Assembly: GCA_020073305.1 (NCBI GenBank)
Contig: JAIQFK010000010.1
Coordinates: 215,568 to 279,567 of the forward strand
Length of the DNA: 64,000 nucleotides
DNA from: Terriglobia bacterium
Lineage (GTDB): Bacteria > Acidobacteriota > Terriglobia > Bryobacterales > Bryobacteraceae
Direction: 5' to 3'
Shown here piece after piece: positions 63,001 to 64,000 of this stretch. Position 1 is the stretch's first letter; each line of letters opens with the position of its first letter. A model generated the notes under the pieces. That model saw nothing but the letters and a program-made list of their open reading frames with translations. It had not been told where the DNA came from and did not search any database. Position numbers and translations under genes: made by a program.

Positions 63001-64000
63001 ACGGTCGTGATGTCGGCGCCGCGCTCGGTGACCGGCAACTTCACCGGGGTGGTGAGCGCGACGGTAACCACGAATCCTCCTGGGTTGCGGTTCCAGGTGG
63101 ACGGCACTACGTACCCCATTCCAATGACATTCACCTGGGTCCCCGGATCGCCGCATACGTTGGCGATCCTCACGAACCCGCAAGGCGCTGGGGGGACGCG
63201 GTATTCCTGGGCCAACTGGAGCGATGGATTCGCAATGGCTCACAACATTACCGCACCCGGCGCCGGCACAGCCATCACCTACACAGCGACATTCAACACG
63301 CAGTACCTGCTGGCGGTGACCACCTCGCCGGGCGGCGGCGGGAGTATGTTGGCCAACCCAGCTTCGCCCGCGGGGGACGGCTACTTCAACAGCACGACAC
63401 CGCCGCAAGTGGTGCAGTTGACGGCCATGCCCAACCCGGGTTTTCAGCTTTTGAGTTTTTCTGGTGACCTGACGGGTTCCACCAATCCGCAGTCGGTGAT
63501 CATGTCCGCGCCCCATGCGGTGACGGCTAACTTCATCTCCAGCGGGTCGGGCGGGTCGCTTGCGGCCAACTGGAAACTCAACCAAGGTTCCGGCGCCACT
63601 TCGTTCACCGACGCTTCCGGCAACGGCAATACCGGCACCTGCTCGGGCGGCGCCTGCCCCACTATGGGGGTCGCCGGAAAGGAGGGGACGGCTGCGAGCT
63701 TCAACGGAACGAATAACCAGATCGTCGTTCCGGACTCCCCCTCTCTGCGTCTGAACCAGTTCACAATCGCACTCTGGGTGTTCCCGAAACAGATCAAGAA
63801 CAACACGCAACCGCTGGTAGTCAAGGAAGATTCCACCGGCAACGCCAGGAACTACGCGCTCGTCATCCCGGCGAACACGATGCAGGTGCGCTACGCCGTG
63901 TGGGCGGGCGATTGTACAACGAAGTTCGCGGCCAACAGCGTCGGGCAGCTTGCCTTGAACGCCTGGAATCATGTTGTATTCACGTATGACGGCAGCACGG
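60025..64000 (+). CDS. Secreted subtilase (S8) with modular C-terminal repeats (3' end beyond window)
   Basis: 1325 codons are in the window from ATG 60025. Signal peptide CHLFVPLLFLGWASMSWAG. The S8 domain has D164 (VLDTGADCTHPDF), H216 (DYGHGTHVSG), Asn in AAAGNDG and S378 (GTSQATPHVAA). Three carboxypeptidase-regulatory-like modules follow (about 61369-62090). Then three tandem units each pair a PEGA-like repeat (VTTNPPGLQIIVDG) with a Gly-rich beta repeat (FSGDLAGATNPQTVVMSAP). The last part is a LamG/concanavalin-like domain (AALSFNGT-type: AASFNGTNNQIVVPDS; FTIALWVFPK). It is probably an extracellular protease with substrate- or surface-binding modules. Upstream, 59793-60024 shows nothing clear; no ribosome site precedes the ATG. 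Confidence 0.88.
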   Translation, partial: MTPPRTCHLFVPLLFLGWASMSWAGTEYPASPGDPVVPNQLLVRYKPGIASASVTSTMVPGAQAVPLANTPNVYLVQVPQGAPQNYSAQLSLNPLVDYVEPNRIRHTTLVTPNDPFYSSPPPFLTQSQWALQNVQALQAWQLLPNVYLTSGTAGPGRLKVAVLDTGADCTHPDFANAGGGSRDAASGGQILFSASQAIVGTTINSPSCAWQDDYGHGTHVSGIIAAAANNGLDIAGLGYPLELIEYKVMDDTGAGTDANIASGIRAAANAGASIISMSIGEAQYSQTLQDAVNYAWQRGCVMVAAAGNDGQNEIFFPADANHVIGVGATGSSDVRASFSNTGNGVDIAAPGVGILSLAPMYSVTLTPNQEYDQLDGTSQATPHVAAVAGLIEMASPNLAPLAVAQRIQQSADNTDSVVNGGWDQSEGYGRINAFRAISGNLRSAGVGSITGQVVNSSGLPVAAATVNAGAGHSILTDTIPTGLFRISNLTAGNTYPVAASASGFTTVNLNVAVVAGADTNVTIVLGTTTGVFQGSVSDGGVPVAGAVVEALSGGLIQAEAATDSSGQYSLVVPPATYDLRASIMYGVTTTVASKTVGANGSTTADIAMAKEGNITGTVLDSSNNPVANAVITVSGSGFSAGAIANVSGLFSTIGIPAATYSVTATRASPAFSATVTGVVVANDQATIVNFSQNVTVTTNPPGLQIIVDGTTLTAPQFFNWTAGSQHTVNVPSPQNTSSTHAAFSSWSDSGGQSHTVTAPASGQTATFTANFSASYLLTLAASPASGGTVAPNPASPTNDGFYASGTGVQVTATANSGFTFASFSGDLAGATNPQTVVMSAPRTVTANFSSPTAITVTTNPAGLQITVDGAPYTSPHVFTSWVTGSLHPVAVASPQSGAAGTQYVFASWSDGGAITHQITTPATATTYTANFTTQYLLTLAAAPSGGGTLAANPTSANGYYNSGTSVQVTATANPGFLFGNFSGDLSGTGNPQTVVMSAPRSVTGNFTGVVSATVTTNPPGLRFQVDGTTYPIPMTFTWVPGSPHTLAILTNPQGAGGTRYSWANWSDGFAMAHNITAPGAGTAITYTATFNTQYLLAVTTSPGGGGSMLANPASPAGDGYFNSTTPPQVVQLTAMPNPGFQLLSFSGDLTGSTNPQSVIMSAPHAVTANFISSGSGGSLAANWKLNQGSGATSFTDASGNGNTGTCSGGACPTMGVAGKEGTAASFNGTNNQIVVPDSPSLRLNQFTIALWVFPKQIKNNTQPLVVKEDSTGNARNYALVIPANTMQVRYAVWAGDCTTKFAANSVGQLALNAWNHVVFTYDGST
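62107..63540 (+). repeat. Three tandem ~480-bp coding repeats
   Basis: Units begin at about 62107, 62587 and 63061 (periods 480 and 474), each opening with a near-identical ACGGTGACCACCAA-like stretch. They encode PEGA-like plus Gly-rich repeat pairs of the subtilase. The high identity could allow unit gain or loss by recombination. Confidence 0.85.

Noticed and set aside
62470..63972. 500-codon frame antisense to the subtilase repeats
   Set aside because: Its repeated sequence is a by-product of the repeats in the real gene.

Overview
The window is high-GC bacterial DNA that looks like an Acidobacteriota genome of the Solibacter/Bryobacterales type. The lineage call rests on four things seen here: a protein ending in the TIGR03437 domain, an ABC permease of the ADOP kind (acidobacterial duplicated orphan permease) driven by a PadR regulator, a DUF3300 protein, and large secreted repeat proteins. 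It is an inference from gene content, not from a marker-gene phylogeny. One tRNA gene (Gln, CTG) is present. No rRNA, CRISPR array or intact insertion sequence was seen.

Layout. 1-5346: a split transketolase, a methyltransferase and a sugar-type epimerase on the minus strand, divergent from a class III aminotransferase and a geranylgeranyl-reductase-type flavoprotein; this looks like the edge of a sugar or secondary-metabolite cluster that continues left. 5381-10391: YceI protein, His/Gln-rich protein, MBL hydrolase, a protein resembling cofactor-free 2,4-dioxygenases, and an orphan HyuA. 15424-10388 (minus): four-gene operon (RHH-DUF3467, GT-C glycosyltransferase, DUF3142, helical-repeat protein). 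15454-22362: SIS protein, a MocR regulator divergent from a GNAT, a broken PIN toxin gene, then the vitamin B6 operon pdxR-pdxS-pdxT with a low-molecular-weight phosphatase. 22492-28813: small hypothetical gene, tRNA-Gln, TIGR03437 protein, exported methyltransferase, DUF3300, and a TauE/DUF1634 pair.

28862-34384 is the most striking part. An FkbH-type glyceryl-loading enzyme with its own carrier domain is followed by two paralogous glycosyltransferases, the second fused to a type II thioesterase. No ketosynthase, adenylation or condensation domain is nearby. The three genes may form a small thiotemplate pathway that combines a carrier-bound C3 unit with a sugar.

34392-39367 (minus) is housekeeping: ffh, rpsP, khpA, rimM, trmD, rplS, rnhB, a small membrane protein and an MmcQ/YjbR protein. 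39508-40057 is a toxin-antitoxin pair in which both genes are broken. 40071-46199 (minus) holds a DsbD-alpha-like and a TlpA protein, a translationally coupled operon (outer-membrane protein, DUF4390-like protein, NtrY-like kinase, NtrC-like regulator) and an RRM protein. 46374-56866 has a large Ser/Thr kinase-ATPase-TPR protein, a Fic remnant, an acetoacetate-decarboxylase-like protein, an FAD oxidoreductase, and the ADOP permease with PadR. 57080-58619 has two tandem secreted cysteine-motif paralogues with a strong terminator. 58620-60024 is mostly decayed or non-coding. A large modular secreted subtilase starts at 60025 and runs off the right edge.
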